The position numbers and the translations under genes were made by a program. Under the pieces are notes generated by a model, which was given only the letters and a program-made list of their open reading frames with translations, was not told the origin of the DNA and searched no databases. Source: Paracoccus albicereus (lineage in GTDB: Bacteria; Pseudomonadota; Alphaproteobacteria; Rhodobacterales; Rhodobacteraceae). From it: a DNA stretch of 64,000 bases. The stretch's first letter is position 1; each line of letters opens with the position of its first letter. This document shows, piece after piece, positions 43,734 through 52,187 of the stretch. The DNA lies in contig NZ_JAKZEU010000005.1 in NCBI RefSeq assembly GCF_024359525.1, forward strand, positions 1-64,000. The letters are read 5' to 3'.

Positions 43734-43768
43734 GGATCGCATACCGGCTTGTCATGCCGTCACTCCTG
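43734..43768. repeat. 35-bp direct repeat, portal-side copy (remnant protease start)
   Basis: This copy contains the portal stop codon, CAGGAG and a vestigial start: on the minus strand from 43755 it reads MTSRYAI, then runs into a stop after 18 codons. The intact protease starts MTSWYAI. It is thus a remnant of the original protease start. Confidence 0.85.
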
Positions 43769-45280
43769 TTCGGTGGCCGGATCGGTCGTCGCCGCGCCGT
43801 CGTCCGTGTCGTTGCCGGCGCCAGCGCCCGGGTCAGGCCGCGCCGTGGGCGTCGCGCGGGCGCCCTGCGTCTCGCCCGGGCTCGTGCGGTAGCGCAGGCC
43901 GAGACCTGTCGCGCGCGCGGCGTCGGCCGCGTTCTCGCGGTCGACTTCCTCGATGTCGTAGCCGGTCGCCTCGACCACCTTGCGCCGCGAGGTGATGCCG
44001 GCCTCCATTGCCAGTACCTGCGCTTGGATGTCCTTCAGCGGATCGACCCAGTCCCAGCGCGGCGGGATCCATTGCACCGGTCGCGCCGTCGCGGGATCGG
44101 CATCGAGCGCGCCAGCGAGCACCGCCGTCTCCAGCCAGCGCCGCCAGACCGCGCGGCAGAGCTGGTGCACGATCACGCCATGCTGCAACTGGCCGATGCG
44201 GCGACGGAACTCCACGAGCTCTGCGCGCAGGGACGAGTAGTTCGCCTGCCGGACATCCCCGGTGACGAGGTGATAGGGCAGCCCCAGTGAGGCCGAGACC
44301 GCCAGCAGCGTCCGGTACTGGAACGCCTCGTAGCCGCCGCCGACATCGGCCGGGGACGAGAACTTCACGTCCTCGCCCGGCAGAAGCACCTGCATCGTGC
44401 CGGGCTCGAGGCTCGCAATGGCCGCCCCGTCGAGATCCGCCTCCGCCTCGCCCATCATGGGCTCTTCCGGCGCGGTCTTGGTGATGAAGCCCGCGAACAT
44501 CGCCGCGGTCTTCTTCCGGTCGAGTTCGGCGTCGTCGTACTGGTCGAGCAGAAACAGCCGCACCATCGCCGGCGCGATATGCGGCAGCCCCCGGATCTGG
44601 CCCGCGTCGATCGGGCGGTAGATGTGCAGCACGTCGGCCGCGGGCACGCGCACCGTCTCCGGGATCACCGCGCCCTGATCGGTGCTGTCGCCCGGATGGC
44701 GCCGGCGGAAGTGATAGGCCACGCGCCGGCCGATGGCATCGAACTCGATCCCGCAGCGGATGCGGTTGCCGTTGGCCGCCGTCTCGGTCTTCTCGAAGGG
44801 CAGCATTTCCGACTGGAGAAGCTGTAGTTGCAGCGGGACGAGCAGTCCGTCCTCGGCGCGTCTTGAGCGCAGCCGGACGAAGCACTCGCCGGCGACGAAC
44901 ATCTCACGCGCAACCATGGCCTGGAGGCCGTAGAAATCGGTCAGCCCGTCCGCATCGGCCTCGTCGGTCCAGGCGAGCCAGAGCAGCTGCACCCGGTCGC
45001 GCAAGTCGGCGTCCCCGATCAGCGACGAGAGCTTGATCCCGTCGCCGACGAGGTTCGCGGCGAAGGCCTCGCAGGCGTTGGCGGCATAGCCGTTGGTCAC
45101 CACGAGTTCGCGGGACCGCGCGAGCAGACGCGGCCCGCCGGAGGCGACCAGCGCGTTGATGTTCTCGAGCGGCGGGTTCCAGCCGCGCAGCCGGCGCTTC
45201 GCCATGGCGCCTTCTAGCCGGGCCCGCACGGCAGCGGGGCCGCCGGCGGCGCGGCGGCGGAAACGGTCGAAGAGGCCCAT
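43760..45280 (-). CDS. Portal protein (lambda gpB family)
   Basis: A 506-residue portal: MGLFDRFRRRAAGGP start, SRELVVTNGYAANACEAFAA, GIEFDAIGRRVAYHFRRRHP, VLHIYRPIDAGQIRGLPHIA and QANYSSLRAELVEFRRRIG are lambda-type portal hallmarks. It forms the dodecameric DNA gate of the head. The C-terminal tail is low complexity. Its stop lies inside one of the 35-bp repeats. Confidence 0.95.
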   Translation of the reverse strand: MGLFDRFRRRAAGGPAAVRARLEGAMAKRRLRGWNPPLENINALVASGGPRLLARSRELVVTNGYAANACEAFAANLVGDGIKLSSLIGDADLRDRVQLLWLAWTDEADADGLTDFYGLQAMVAREMFVAGECFVRLRSRRAEDGLLVPLQLQLLQSEMLPFEKTETAANGNRIRCGIEFDAIGRRVAYHFRRRHPGDSTDQGAVIPETVRVPAADVLHIYRPIDAGQIRGLPHIAPAMVRLFLLDQYDDAELDRKKTAAMFAGFITKTAPEEPMMGEAEADLDGAAIASLEPGTMQVLLPGEDVKFSSPADVGGGYEAFQYRTLLAVSASLGLPYHLVTGDVRQANYSSLRAELVEFRRRIGQLQHGVIVHQLCRAVWRRWLETAVLAGALDADPATARPVQWIPPRWDWVDPLKDIQAQVLAMEAGITSRRKVVEATGYDIEEVDRENAADAARATGLGLRYRTSPGETQGARATPTARPDPGAGAGNDTDDGAATTDPATEQE

Positions 45281-45283
45281 CGA

Positions 45284-45499
45284 TTAGAGCCCCTTCGCCG
45301 TCGTCACGCGCACCTGCCGGACGATCCGGCGCCCCTCGGCCGCAGCGATCTCGCGGTCCAGCGCCTCGATGGCCCGGTCGATCTCGGCCACGCTACGATA
45401 ATCCACGGTCTTGCCGTCGTAGCTGACCCGCGCCACGCCAGAGGACCGCTGCGCGGTCAGCGCGTCGCGGCGGGCGCGGAGCTCTGCGGCCGTGGCCAT
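45284..45499 (-). CDS. gpW-type head-tail joining protein
   Basis: A 71-residue protein (ATAAELRARRDALTAQRSSG, VSYDGKTVDYRSVAEIDRAI) clearly of the gpW family, which seals the portal after packaging. It lies three bases from both the terminase and the portal gene, the lambda gene order. Confidence 0.9.
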   Translation of the reverse strand: MATAAELRARRDALTAQRSSGVARVSYDGKTVDYRSVAEIDRAIEALDREIAAAEGRRIVRQVRVTTAKGL

Positions 45500-45502
45500 G
45501 GA

Positions 45503-47497
45503 TCACCTCATGTAGCTCGAGCGCACCGTGCGCCGGCGCGGCATTGGTCGTGTCGGGACGGGCGGCGCAGTTGCCGTGCCGTCCGTTGGCACGTCGTGCT
45601 TTGCCACCCCAAGCTGAGCCTCCAGATCGGCCCAGCGTGCTTCGGGCCAGCGATCCGCCCCGAGGATCCACGCGGCCGCGCGGGCATAGACCCGGGTGTC
45701 CAGCGCCTCGTTGCGCTCGCGGAGCTTCTGCCATTCGAGCCGCGTGAAGCCACGCTTGCCCTTCACCGTCACCAGCTGCTCGGCGGTCAGCTGTTTCAGC
45801 CATTCGCCGTCCGCCCAGTCCGGCAGATGGATCGTTCCGGGCGGGCACAGCGCGCCCACCGTCTGTTCCTCCCTCGTCGGCCGGTCCTGCCGCAGGAAGC
45901 GATAGGTCTCGGCCTTGAAGGTCGAGGTGGCCACGGTCCAGAGCCGGGCCCCGCGCCGGAGCCGCTTGCCGGCGACGGTGGCGTCGACATAGGTGGGTCC
46001 GGTTACCGGACTCGTCCGGGTGAACCCCTCGACGCCCTTCACCGGCGCGACCTGCGCGAACCCCACCTGGCGCGACCAAGCATAGACCGCGCTGGTCTCG
46101 TAGCCGGTGTCGATCGCGAGCCGGGCGAGCGCCATCGGCTGACCCGAGGCATGCGCCCATGTCCGCCCCAGCAGGTCGGTCAGTTGCTGCCAGCAGGCCG
46201 GATCGCCGGGGCCGCCCTCGATCACGAGGTGATCGACAAGCCAGCTTTCCAGACCGCGGCCCCAGGCCCAGACATCGACCTCGATCCGGTCCTTCTGCAC
46301 GTCCGCTCCGGCCGTCAGGAACAGACCGCGCTCGGGCACCGTGCCCGGGGCCCATGCCTCGCGCCGGTCCGCCAGCCGCTGCCAGTCGGGCGCCTCGCCG
46401 GTCTCCATCCAGGTCTCGCCGAGGATGGTGTTCCGGAACGCCCGCATCGCCTCGTCGCTGCCCCGTGCCGCTTCATGCGCTCGTGCGATCCGCTGCCAGC
46501 TGAGCCAGCCCACCGGCGAATAGAGCGCCGAGAGGTGGTAGCCGACCGTCGTCGGATCGGCGGCAGTGGCGGTCGCCCGCCATTCGCCGCGCTCGAGCAT
46601 CCTCGTCTTGTGGTGCTCGGCGATGGGCCGCTCGCAGCCCTCGCAGTGATACTCCGCCGTCTCCGGGCGCCCCTTCTCCCAGCGCAGGCGGTCGAACTTC
46701 AGCCACTGCATCGCGTCGCAATGCGGGCACGGCACGAAGTAGCGCCGCTGATCGGATGCCTCGAACTCCCGCTCGATCCGGGAGAGCCCGCGGATCGTCG
46801 GGGTCGACACCAGGAACACCTTGCGCCTGTGGGCGAAGGTCAGCGAACGGGCTTCCGCCAGCGTGACGGGATCGCCTTCCTCGTCGGCCGAGGCCGGATA
46901 GGCGTCGACCTCGTCGAGGAAGATGTAGCGCGCCGGGGTCGAGCGCAGTCCCACCGCCGAGTTCGCGCCGGTCATGATCAGGATGCCGCCCGCGAACTCC
47001 TTCGACAGCATCGTGTTGCCCGCATCCCGCGAGCGGGCGGGCTTCACCCGCTCCCGCAGGTCCGGGCTCTCGTCGATCAGCGGGTCGATCCGCTGGCGCG
47101 AGTTGCGCTTGGCCAGCTCCACCGTCGGCTGGACGGCGAGCATCGGCCCCGGCGCCTGATGGATCACGAAGCCGATCCAGTTGTTGCCGGCTTCGGTCGC
47201 GCCGACCTGCGCTGCCTTCATGAACACGATCCGCTGCGTGGGATCGCCGGGCGAAAGCCGGTCCACGATCTCGCGCATGTAGGGCGTGCGCGCGGTACGG
47301 TACTGACCCGGCTCGGCCGAGGCCCGCGAGGCGAGCTTCCGGTGGCGGTCGGCCCAGCTCGAGACCGTCAGGTCCGGATCGGGGCGCAGACCTCGCGACC
47401 AGGCGCGGATCAGCGCGGCGGACCCATCAAACCCGAAGAGATCGTCATCCAAGCCCGGGTCGGATCTCCGCGAGGCTGTCGAGCTGGGCGCGGACAT
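45503..47497 (-). CDS. Terminase large subunit (gpA family)
   Basis: A 664-residue packaging motor of the lambda gpA type. The ATPase part has the variant Walker A in FMKAAQVGATEAGNNWIGF, Walker B in RYIFLDEVDAYP and the coupling motif FLVSTPTIRG. A CPHCDAMQW...CEGC zinc-like insert follows. The nuclease part includes GADVQKDRIEVDVWAWGRG and RLAIDTGYETSAVYAWSR. It implies cos-type packaging like lambda. It overlaps the small terminase gene by 53 bases. Confidence 0.95.
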   Translation of the reverse strand: MSAPSSTASRRSDPGLDDDLFGFDGSAALIRAWSRGLRPDPDLTVSSWADRHRKLASRASAEPGQYRTARTPYMREIVDRLSPGDPTQRIVFMKAAQVGATEAGNNWIGFVIHQAPGPMLAVQPTVELAKRNSRQRIDPLIDESPDLRERVKPARSRDAGNTMLSKEFAGGILIMTGANSAVGLRSTPARYIFLDEVDAYPASADEEGDPVTLAEARSLTFAHRRKVFLVSTPTIRGLSRIEREFEASDQRRYFVPCPHCDAMQWLKFDRLRWEKGRPETAEYHCEGCERPIAEHHKTRMLERGEWRATATAADPTTVGYHLSALYSPVGWLSWQRIARAHEAARGSDEAMRAFRNTILGETWMETGEAPDWQRLADRREAWAPGTVPERGLFLTAGADVQKDRIEVDVWAWGRGLESWLVDHLVIEGGPGDPACWQQLTDLLGRTWAHASGQPMALARLAIDTGYETSAVYAWSRQVGFAQVAPVKGVEGFTRTSPVTGPTYVDATVAGKRLRRGARLWTVATSTFKAETYRFLRQDRPTREEQTVGALCPPGTIHLPDWADGEWLKQLTAEQLVTVKGKRGFTRLEWQKLRERNEALDTRVYARAAAWILGADRWPEARWADLEAQLGVAKHDVPTDGTATAPPVPTRPMPRRRTVRSSYMR

Positions 47498-48029
47498 GGG
47501 CCTCCAGAACCTTCTGCATCTGCGCCGCCTCCACCTCGCATCCTTCCCCGAGCGCCGCCGTGATCTCCGAGGCCATCAGCGCGGCGACCCGCGCCGGCCA
47601 GGTCACCCAGGCGTCGCGCTCGTCGCGCGCGAGCCGGAACATCAGCGTCTCTGCCCGGGCGCGGTCGACCAGCTCCCCCTTCAGCTTCTGCAGCCGGATT
47701 CGCCGCTCCTGCGCCTTCAGCACCTCGTTCGCGGTCTTGGCCTGCAGGAACGTCGTGCCGCCGCCGACGGCCGGGGCGGAAAGCCCCTGTTCCCGCAGCG
47801 TGTCGCCGACGGCGGCGACGGCGGCCTCGGGCACCGGTTTCAGCTTGGGCGCCGGCGCCTTTCTGGTCTTCGACGGGTCCGTCGTCTCGGCCCGCCGCTT
47901 GTCGGAGGCTGCGGCATCGATGCTGCCGTCCTCGTGCAGGACGAGCCGACCGGCGGCCTTCGCCTTCTGGATCGCGCCCCGCGACAGCCCGACACGGGCG
48001 GCGTACTGGCGCTCGCTCAGACCCTCCAT
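47445..48029 (-). CDS. Terminase small subunit (Nu1-like)
   Basis: A 194-residue protein with an N-terminal helix-turn-helix (GLSERQYAARVGLSRGAIQK AKAAGRLVL) and a C-terminal helical oligomerisation part (VLKAQERRIRLQKLKGELVD, WPARVAALMASEITAALGEG). It would bind the cos site and recruit TerL. It is the first late gene of the head operon; the gap upstream holds the start of two divergent + strand genes. Confidence 0.88.
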   Translation of the reverse strand: MEGLSERQYAARVGLSRGAIQKAKAAGRLVLHEDGSIDAAASDKRRAETTDPSKTRKAPAPKLKPVPEAAVAAVGDTLREQGLSAPAVGGGTTFLQAKTANEVLKAQERRIRLQKLKGELVDRARAETLMFRLARDERDAWVTWPARVAALMASEITAALGEGCEVEAAQMQKVLEAHVRAQLDSLAEIRPGLG

Positions 48030-48140
48030 CGACGGCTCCGATTATCATTCAAGATCATGTGCTTATCTCGTTGATAGGCGTCGCGGTCGGAGCGAATGTG
48101 TCTCCAGAAGGACGATGCAACTCACCACGGAGCCACCAGA

Positions 48141-48368
48141 ATGACCCGCCGCGCCACCGCCACCAACGACAAAGCCCTCGACGCCTTCATCGCCGCCAAG
48201 GCCGAGATCGACGCGATGCTGGAGCGGCTCGCCGCTTTCAGCGCCGACCACTTCGAGACCAGCCCCGACGAGATCAATTGGGGCCATGTCGGCACCCTGA
48301 ACCACTACCGCGCCAAGCTGCGCGAGATCACCGACATGGCCTTCAGCGAAGGCGAACACGCCGAGTGA
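48141..48368 (+). CDS. Small conserved hypothetical protein
   Basis: A 75-residue protein (TRRATATNDKALDAFIAAKA, then EIDAMLERLAAFSADHFETS and INWGHVGTLNHYRAKLREIT). Short proteins of this kind occur beside DUF3489 genes in Rhodobacterales. CGGAG lies about nine bases before ATG 48141. No function is known; it is divergent from the terminase. Confidence 0.8.
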   Translation: MTRRATATNDKALDAFIAAKAEIDAMLERLAAFSADHFETSPDEINWGHVGTLNHYRAKLREITDMAFSEGEHAE

Positions 48369-48464
48369 AACTACCCGCTCCCGCTCCCGGTCCCGCTCGC
48401 CGACTGGCGGGCTCGACCTCGTAGAAGGGCCCGCATTCCGCGCGCCCCGATACCGGAGACGACG

Positions 48465-49034
48465 ATGACCAAACTTTCCGACACCCAAGCCCTGATCCTG
48501 AGCGCCGCCGCCCAGCGGCCCGAGCACATTGCCCTGCCGCTGCCCGAGAGCTTGCGCGGCGGCGCCGCCGCCAAGGTGGTCGGCGCGATGCTCGCCAAGG
48601 GCTTCCTCGAAGAGGTCGACGCCGACACGCGCAAGGGCGAACCCATGTGGCGCGAAACCGGCGATGGCCCCGGCGTCACGCTGGTCGCCACCGACGCAGG
48701 GCTCGCCGCCATCGGCATCGAGTCGGAAGACGCACCCAGCGCGCACAGGGGCGCCGACGTGGTGCCAAGCGACGCGCCCGCGACGGACACCCCCAGCCAA
48801 CCCGAGACCGAGCCCAAGGCGCACACGCCGCGCGAGGGCACCAAGCAGGCGCAACTGATCGCGATGCTCCGCGCCGAGAGTGGCGCGACCATCGAAGAGA
48901 TCGTGGCGGCACTCGACTGGCAAGCTCACACCGCTAGGGGTGCCATGTCCGGCGCGCTGAAAAAGAAGCTCGGCCTGACGATCACCTCCGAGAAGGTCGA
49001 TGGAAGGGGGCGCGTCTACGCCATCCGTGACTGA
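48465..49034 (+). CDS. DUF3489 domain protein
   Basis: A 189-residue protein. The N-terminus (KLSDTQALILSAAAQRPEHI) is a winged-helix-like segment, a proline-rich linker follows, and the C-terminus (GTKQAQLIAMLRAESGATIE EIVAALDWQAHTARGAMSGA) is the DUF3489 helix-turn-helix. DUF3489 proteins are often found near serine recombinases and prophages; DNA binding is inferred. It forms a + strand pair with the 75-residue gene, opposite to the surrounding phage genes. Confidence 0.88.
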   Translation: MTKLSDTQALILSAAAQRPEHIALPLPESLRGGAAAKVVGAMLAKGFLEEVDADTRKGEPMWRETGDGPGVTLVATDAGLAAIGIESEDAPSAHRGADVVPSDAPATDTPSQPETEPKAHTPREGTKQAQLIAMLRAESGATIEEIVAALDWQAHTARGAMSGALKKKLGLTITSEKVDGRGRVYAIRD

Positions 49035-49059
49035 CGCTGTGCAATGAAACGAACAGATG

Positions 49060-49083
49060 CCGCCGCCTAACGCCGGGCGGCGG
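49060..49083. terminator. Bidirectional hairpin between convergent genes
   Basis: CCGCCGCC (49060-49067) is perfectly complementary to GGCGGCGG (49076-49083) with an eight-base loop, in the 53-base gap between the convergent DUF3489 gene and a small membrane-protein gene. No long T-run is present on either side. Confidence 0.5.
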
Positions 49084-49087
49084 TCTC

Positions 49088-49333
49088 TCACTCCGCGCTC
49101 CGCACCCGGATCGCCTCGAACAGCCGCCGCAGGGCGAAGGAGCGCGCGATGCTCACCACGGTGAAGATCGCGCCCATCTTGAGGTTCTGCGCCAGCGTCG
49201 TGTGCAGCCCGAAGATTGGGAAGATCAGGATCTGCGTCACGACTGCGACGCCGTAGCCCACGGCAACGTTTGCAATAGCCTCGACCAGCGACATGGCCCG
49301 GCTCTGTTTCATCCCTGCTGTCCCCGTCATCAT
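49088..49333 (-). CDS. Small phage membrane protein (DUF7220-like)
   Basis: An 81-residue protein with two hydrophobic helices: AIANVAVGYGVAVVTQILIF, FPIFGLHTTLAQNLKMGAIF, then TVVSIARSFALRRLFEAIR. This matches small prophage membrane proteins I know as DUF7220. ATG 49333 overlaps the upstream stop (ATGA); an internal ATG at 49312 (MKQSRAMSL) is the alternative. A role in lysis or superinfection exclusion is possible but unsupported. Confidence 0.75.
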   Translation of the reverse strand: MMTGTAGMKQSRAMSLVEAIANVAVGYGVAVVTQILIFPIFGLHTTLAQNLKMGAIFTVVSIARSFALRRLFEAIRVRSAE

Positions 49334-50385
49334 TCGCAAAGGCCATACTGGCTCGAGCAGGACAGCCCCTCGTCGCTCCAGCTGAGAAGATCGTACTGCC
49401 GCCCCCCGCGCGCGGTCTTGGCCCATCGGAACACCGCATCGGCTCCCGGCCACTCCGCGTCGTTGCAGAGGTCCGACAGTCGCCGCCGCCGCTCCCGGTC
49501 AAACTCTTTGCTCTCCGGGTCCAGATCTGGATGGGCTCCCTGCGTCTCCGCGATCGCGCGGCGCTTGAGCTTCTTGACCAGTGCCGCCCCTTGCGGGGTC
49601 TTGTCGGCTGCGAAGAACGTGGCGATGCCGCGTTTGGACGCGGCCATAACCGCCGCTTCATACTCAAGCAGACGGTCGATCGCCCAAGGATGCCGTCGGC
49701 CGATAGCAGCCAGTTCCACCTTGCCCGCATTGATGCAGGGGAAGCAGCCAACCCGTCCCATGCCCTGCAGGTAAAGCGGGTTTGGCGGCATTCCGTGCGC
49801 CCGCGCGAAGGCGAAGACGTTGTCGGCGCTCCAGTGAATCAGCGGCCGAAAGAGCACCATGTCGTGCCGATCCGAGAACCGGACGCGTTGCGTGAAGGGC
49901 GCCTGAGCACGATTGCGGCTCTCATCTCGGCGTACGCCGAGCCATTGAACGACGGGGCCTGTCTCGAGTGCCGGGCCCACGCACGTGTCGAATACCGCCC
50001 GTTCCTTCAGGTATTCGGTGCAGAACTGCGCCTTCCGACTCGGGAAACGCCCTTTCCACAAACAGAGGTCCAGCATCGGGATGCCCGTGGGGACTAGCGC
50101 CGCCAACGCCCTCTCGACCGTCGTCTCCGGTACGCCCTCTTCACGCCAGACTGTCTCTACGTACCGTCGCTTGCGTGCGATCTCGGCAGAGAAGTCGGCG
50201 CGCACCATCTCGACCACGGGGCCGCCGGTGCGCTCAGAGAGCTGCGCGGCATATTCCAGCGTTACCGGATGTTCATGGCCCGTGTCGGCCATGATGGCTC
50301 GGAACGGACGACCGCGGCGGAGCGCGAGCAGGTAGACGGCGGTGGAATCCTTTCCACCGCTGATGTTGACGAAATGCGCGGCCAT
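49330..50385 (-). CDS. PAPS-reductase-like PP-loop protein
   Basis: A 351-residue member of the PAPS reductase/ATP-pyrophosphatase superfamily. The PP-loop is HFVNISGGKDSTAVYLLALR near the N-terminus; a C-terminal CFPCINAGK and paired cysteines (CSSQYGLC) could bind an Fe-S cluster. It starts four bases after a phage ParB-methyltransferase gene. Prophage versions are thought to act on nucleotides, DNA or tRNA rather than in sulfate assimilation, because no other sulfur gene is near. I start at ATG 50385, where similarity begins. Confidence 0.88.
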   Translation of the reverse strand: MAAHFVNISGGKDSTAVYLLALRRGRPFRAIMADTGHEHPVTLEYAAQLSERTGGPVVEMVRADFSAEIARKRRYVETVWREEGVPETTVERALAALVPTGIPMLDLCLWKGRFPSRKAQFCTEYLKERAVFDTCVGPALETGPVVQWLGVRRDESRNRAQAPFTQRVRFSDRHDMVLFRPLIHWSADNVFAFARAHGMPPNPLYLQGMGRVGCFPCINAGKVELAAIGRRHPWAIDRLLEYEAAVMAASKRGIATFFAADKTPQGAALVKKLKRRAIAETQGAHPDLDPESKEFDRERRRRLSDLCNDAEWPGADAVFRWAKTARGGRQYDLLSWSDEGLSCSSQYGLCE

Positions 50386-50389
50386 GACT

Positions 50390-51736
50390 TCAGCCAGGCA
50401 CCGCCTGGACGTCCGCCTCGGCCGCGGCCGGGGTCTCGCCAAGCCGCTCGGCCTTCACGTGCGCGAAGGTCCGGCCGTCGCCGTCGAGGATTGCGTCCTT
50501 GCCGGTCTCGGCCTGCCAGCGTTCCACGGCGACATCGACATAGGCCGGGCTGATCTCCATCGCGAAGACGCGACGGCTGTTGGCCTCGCCGGCCATGATC
50601 TGAGAGCCGGAGCCGGAGAACGGCTCGTAGCATAGCCCGCCACGGGCGACGTGCTGGCGCATCGGGATCCCGAAGGCGTCGAGCGGTTTCGGCGTCGGGT
50701 GATCGGGACGGTCGTCCTTGGCGAAGCTGGGCAGCGCCCATGTCGATGGCAGCGTTTCCTCGGCCACCTTCGGCGGGCGGTTCGGGCGGCGCCAGCCCAT
50801 GAAGCAGGGCTCGTGTTTCCACAGGTAGTGCGAGCGGGTCAGAACACCGCGGTCCTTCACCCAGATGATCTGCTGGTGGACGAAGGCCCCGGCCTTCTCC
50901 CAGCAGGCCTCCAGCATCGCTTGGCGGCGCGAGGCGTGCCAGCAGTACCAGGCCGCGTCGTCCGTGATCGCCTCCGCGACGGCGGCGGCGATGAACCCAT
51001 CGTAGAGATCGGCCCCCTGGCTACTGTCGTCCCAGGTGACGCCGTAGGACTGCGACCAGTCCTTGTTCCGCGTCGGATGGTTCGAGCCGTCGTAATCGAC
51101 GAGGTATGGCGGGTCTGTCGCGAACAGCACCGCGCGTTCGCCGTTCATCAGGCGGCGCACGTCGTCGTGCGAGGTCGAGTCCCCGCAGAGAAGCCGGTGA
51201 TCGCCGAGGATCCAGAGATCGCCCGTGCGCGACGCGGGATTACGCGGCGGCTCGGGGATGGTCACCGGCGGCACGGAGCCCCCGGCGCCACCTTCTTCTT
51301 CGCCGCCCCCGTCCGGATCGAAGGCCAAGAGCTTGTCGAGTTCGCCGTCGGAGAAGCCAACCAGCGACAGGTCGTAATCGTCAGCCAGCAGGTCCTGCAG
51401 CTCGACCGAGAGCAGCGCCTCGTCCCAGGTGCCGAGTTCCGTCAGCTTGTTGTCCGCGATCCGGTAGGCCCGGCGCTGCGCCTCGGTCAGGTGCCCCAGC
51501 ACGATCACCGGCGCTTCGGTCAGCCCGAGTTGCGTCGCGGCCAGCACCCGGCCATGGCCCGCGATCAACTCACCGTCCTCTGCCACGAGGCAGGGCACGG
51601 TCCAGCCGAACTCGGCCATGCTGGCGGCGATCTTCGCCACCTGGTCCGCGCCATGCGCCTTCGCGTTCTTCGCGTAGGGCTGCAGGCGCGCAAGCGGCCA
51701 GGTCTCGATCCGCTCGGGGGCGAAGGCGAGGGTCAT
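50390..51736 (-). CDS. ParB-domain DNA methyltransferase
   Basis: A 448-residue fusion. The N-terminal ParB/Srx-like domain (about 10-125) reads IETWPLARLQPYAKNAKAHG and GELIAGHGRVLAATQLGL. The C-terminal N4/N6 DNA methyltransferase has the catalytic ATDPPYLVDYDG, HPTPKPLDAFGIPM and the S-adenosylmethionine motif EPFSGSGSQIMAGE. Such fusions are common in prophages and protect phage DNA or change transcription. The gene follows a 451-base gap with repeated TGGAYYCCGG sequences. Confidence 0.93.
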   Translation of the reverse strand: MTLAFAPERIETWPLARLQPYAKNAKAHGADQVAKIAASMAEFGWTVPCLVAEDGELIAGHGRVLAATQLGLTEAPVIVLGHLTEAQRRAYRIADNKLTELGTWDEALLSVELQDLLADDYDLSLVGFSDGELDKLLAFDPDGGGEEEGGAGGSVPPVTIPEPPRNPASRTGDLWILGDHRLLCGDSTSHDDVRRLMNGERAVLFATDPPYLVDYDGSNHPTRNKDWSQSYGVTWDDSSQGADLYDGFIAAAVAEAITDDAAWYCWHASRRQAMLEACWEKAGAFVHQQIIWVKDRGVLTRSHYLWKHEPCFMGWRRPNRPPKVAEETLPSTWALPSFAKDDRPDHPTPKPLDAFGIPMRQHVARGGLCYEPFSGSGSQIMAGEANSRRVFAMEISPAYVDVAVERWQAETGKDAILDGDGRTFAHVKAERLGETPAAAEADVQAVPG

Positions 51737-52187
51737 GCAGGTTCCTGTCGATGGTCGATCGGCATCCGCCGGGTGGACCCCGGCACGGAGGGGGCCACCG
51801 GCTTCTGGTTGGACTCCGGTATCCGCGGGGTATCCACCCGGGGCGGCCGGTCAGATGTTTGAATTCACAATGCTTTCAGGGCGCCGTGGCTGGATGCTGG
51901 ATTCCGGTGGCTTCCCAAAAATCCAGCCCTGTCGCTAGCGAAATGCCGAGCCAAGCCCGCCAGCATACGTTTCGGCCAGGAAAGGAACCGGAAAACAATG
52001 GCTTGGCGGCCTGGACCCCGGCTGGACCCCGGAAGCCAGCCCCGGTGTCCACCTCGGGATCAGCGTCGGTCCATCCGAGCGCACGACCCCGAGTATATCG
52101 CCATGGATACCGTCAGAAGGGCGATCCGTCTCGCCGCCCGGTGTCTCGCCGAAAAGTGTCTCACGCGCCCGTCGAGCCTTGACATAG
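51737..52187. other. 451-base gap with dispersed TGGAYYCCGG repeats
   Basis: No convincing gene is seen. Five copies of TGGA(C/T)(C/T)CCGG occur at 51774-51783, 51810-51819, 51898-51907, 52012-52021 and 52023-52032; the last two form a tandem GGCTGGACCCCGG-like unit. A TTGACA at 52179 could be a -35 on the plus strand. The region probably carries the promoter of the methyltransferase-reductase operon. Confidence 0.5.
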
